In this document: positions 61,586-64,000 of the stretch, piece by piece
How positions within the stretch are numbered: the stretch's first letter is position 1
Layout: the number at the start of each line of letters is the position of its first letter
Assembly: GCF_041146395.1 (NCBI RefSeq)
Contig: NC_090989.1
Span: 171,833,501 to 171,897,500 of the forward strand
DNA from: Eulemur rufifrons
Taxonomy: Eukaryota; Chordata; Mammalia; Primates; Lemuridae
DNA length: 64,000 nucleotides
Reading direction: 5' to 3'
Position numbers and translations under genes: made by a program
Notes under the pieces: generated by a model
What the model was told of the DNA's origin: nothing
Seen by the model: only the letters and a program-made list of their open reading frames with translations
Database searches by the model: none

Positions 61586-62224
61586 ATGATTTTGAGTTCT
61601 AGATTGAACAAAACCAGTAGTATTATTTACAAAAATTGGCTTAACTAAGATTTTAACTCTTTGGATTTGCTACATGTAACATTATCACTGTTTTGCTGTC
61701 AAATCCAGCATTTTCATTCCCATTAATAACTTGATGAATATGAATTGAGTTATAAACCAATGATAAAAAACCCATTACTGCCTAATAGACATAAAACAAC
61801 ATTAACAAAGAAATGCATCTATTTATACACTGATAATCTTGATGGTCAAACTGCCTGGAAAATGAAGTTTCTATAATTTAATTGTACCAAATCGGGAAAC
61901 CTTACCAGAAACCTAGCCACTTTGTCATCTGGCAACATGGACTCTCGGCTGGTGACACAGTAAGTGATTACTAAAGCTTATTCAACAAAGACTGGTTTTA
62001 CCTAAAGGGATCTGAAAGTTCAGAAACTCAAGAACACAGCAATATTGACATCTGGAACAAATTGGATTGATGGTCTCAGTAAATAGTGGCACAACCTTGC
62101 ATAGAATAACATTTACTCGATATGGGAGGTAAGTACAGAATAAAATACTTTATTCTAATTCATTCCAGATTTTGCTTTGCTACGAAAGCCTAGAAAATTT
62201 ATTTAAAATGACTCTAAAACTGCC
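61586..62224. other. Unannotated AT-rich stretch
   Basis: Nothing recognised between the two L1M tails. Confidence 0.5.
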
Positions 62225-62575
62225 TAAAGATTTATCTACAAAAATGTTTCTTGTAGCAATATTTATGTTGACGAAAAGAGGAGAAAATTTAAGGTCTAAC
62301 AATTGAGTTTTTTACATAAATTATGTTTCTATGTAATGAAATCTATGCCATCATTGAAAAAGGTGTTGTCACAGAATATTTAGTGAAATAGGAAAATGTC
62401 GACAACAATTGAATAAAAATGTGGTTATCAAATTGAAATCCATATACATACAGACATTCATATATATATGCAAAAACCACAATTTTATACCCAAACATTA
62501 TTTCTAGGTAATACTATCATAATTAATTTTTATTTTCTTCCTTATTTTTAGTTTCTAAATTTTTTGTGACAAAAA
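62225..62575 (+). mobile_element. Old L1M LINE 3' end
   Basis: 'atgtttcttgtagcaatatt', 'ggtctaacaattgagttttt', 'aatgaaatctatgccatcat' and 'ttttattttcttccttattt' give a second sense L1M tail, more decayed than the one at 60930. Confidence 0.75.
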
Positions 62576-63389
62576 GACGACCTAAAAGTCTTCCCAACCT
62601 CCTCACCTGAGACCCCATTAAATAAATTATATTAATAAAGACATATTTGTTTAACATGTATTTATTTATTTAACATGTACTTAAGGCATTGTAATTGAAG
62701 CTGAATCTCAATAATTCTGAAATATTTATTTACACAAGTGGGAACAAAATGCTATTTTAAAACTGCTAGCATTTTTTCTGTTAGTGGTAGTATATTGCTC
62801 TTCCACAGAAGGTCAGAGAAAATCAGCCCTTCAGTGGGACTTTTTATTATACAAAGGCAAAACCTTGCTGAAGTGGCCAGGGGTTGAACTGAGATTAGAA
62901 GGAGTTAAACTGTATGATATTAAAAATGTTTGTCTGTGTTCTGTGCTGAATTGTCTTTCTGCAGTTTTGTTGAGAGGTGAGCTTGGAACGGGGTGGGGGA
63001 GTGGGAGGAGGAGGAGCGACAGTTTGTCCCTCTTCCTACTGGACTAGACCAGGGGTGATAGGGTAGTGACCTCAGAGACTTCAGGACACCCAGATTCCAC
63101 ATATGCTGAACATAGTCAAGGACATTATCAGTGGGAGAGATGATCAGAAACTATATGTATATCCTCTGCTTTTCACTTTCCAAGAGCTTCCAATCTACTT
63201 TGAAATATGAGACACATAATGACTACAAACAAGATGGGATATGCTCCTTGTCAGAGATTATTAATGAGCTAAGGTTGCAGAGGCCGATGTTATAGAAATG
63301 ACCTGGAGGATTAATGTTCACTTAGATATACAAGGCAGAGCAAAAACATGTTGGCATCTCTCCTTCCTCATCTGCTGACAATATCTCCC
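62576..63389. other. Unannotated stretch
   Basis: The frame at 62784-63047 (+, 87 codons) has no recognised motif. A G-rich patch lies at 62989-63016. Confidence 0.45.
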
Positions 63390-63795
63390 ATATCAGTTAG
63401 GAATGCATTTATTTAATAGCTTCCAGTAATAGCAAACTCAACTAAGAGGGGCTCAAGCAGTACAGACATGTATTATGCCATGGAACAGCTAGGCAGCCCC
63501 TGGCACTGGTTCAGCTTTTCAACAATGTCTTTGCAGACTCGCTCTGCAACCTAGAGCATGCTGGGTTTTGGGTTTGCTGCCTCATGTTTGCAAAGTGGCT
63601 GCCAGATCCTGGCATTTGCATTCAAAAGTAGAATGAAAAGGAAGAGAGACAAGTGCAGTTGCCTTTTTAAGTAAGAAAGCTAACACTTTCCCAGAACTAC
63701 CGACAGCAACTTGCACATGGCCACCCCTGACTGAAATAGTGGCTGGGAAACTATTTCATCTTTTCCAGTCTTTAAGGGTGGTGGGTCAGGAATAG
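63390..63795 (+). mobile_element. Old interspersed repeat, class unresolved
   Basis: 'atcagttaggaatgcattta', 'actggttcagcttttcaaca', 'caaagtggctgccagatcct', 'gcacatggccacccctgact' follow an old dispersed mammalian repeat that I recognise by pattern but not by name. Confidence 0.5.
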
Positions 63796-64000
63796 TGGGA
63801 GAAGGATCGACTCTTGGCAGCCAAACAGGGTCTCTCCCACTTCTCCTTCTGGCTTGGACATTTACACGACAATGTTTCTATTATTTCTAGTTATTCCTTC
63901 AGTTACTTCCCATAATTGTTATGGAACATTTCTACTTTTTTATTACATCTGATAGGTCCAGGTGTATGAACACATAAAATTTTGTAACTTGGAATATTTA

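Overview
This window reads as vertebrate nuclear DNA from a primate, most likely a strepsirrhine (lemur group). The Alu at 34631-34969 has the strepsirrhine-type central region and tail, with a segment reading TTAGTTGGCCAGATAATTTC. The L1 at 37918-39958 ends in a G-rich 3' UTR and a tail reading CCATAATAAGCTGAAATAAA, which I associate with lemur L1s. MIR, L2, MaLR, MER and old L1M relics fit a placental background. Species assignment is an inference from repeats only.

I find no protein-coding gene that I can support. The open frames are short and chance-like, or lie inside transposons. The longest, 575 codons at 37998-39725, is the C-terminal part of an L1 ORF2. No tRNA, rRNA or snRNA gene and no CRISPR array was seen. 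The window is best described as intergenic or intronic DNA, AT-rich and full of transposon relics.

Layout. 1-15 kb: mostly unique sequence with many MIR and L2 fragments, a MER1-type relic, an MST-type LTR (8.2-8.6 kb) and a GT/GA microsatellite. 15.7-19 kb: an old antisense L1, then two GC-richer stretches of unresolved origin. 19.4-20 kb: very AT-rich. 21.5-23.3 kb: an old L1 3' UTR with an ERV-type LTR nested in it, then a second LTR. 24.7 kb: an Alu left monomer. 26-28.2 kb: LTR-like, L2 and L1M relics. 30.2-33.5 kb: two antisense L1 tails around a solo-LTR-like block, then an MLT1 LTR. 34.1-35.7 kb: L1M fragments interrupted by the young Alu. 37.9-40 kb: the youngest-looking L1. 40-45.3 kb: dense old repeats (MIR, L2, MER5, MER20, Tigger) and a tiny perfect mariner-like palindrome at 44625-44675. 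45.9-48 kb: an old repeat, an AluJ and an abutting antisense L1. 48-57 kb: mostly unique with scattered relics. 57.5-63.8 kb: a full AluJ, nested MaLR LTRs, two sense L1M tails and an old repeat at the right end.

There are no genes to assemble into a pathway. What can be read is transposition history: nested insertions give relative ages, and target-site duplications mark the young Alu. The feature most worth a second look is the 51-bp perfect-arm palindrome at 44.6 kb. Repeat family names come from recognition by eye and have not been checked against a repeat library.
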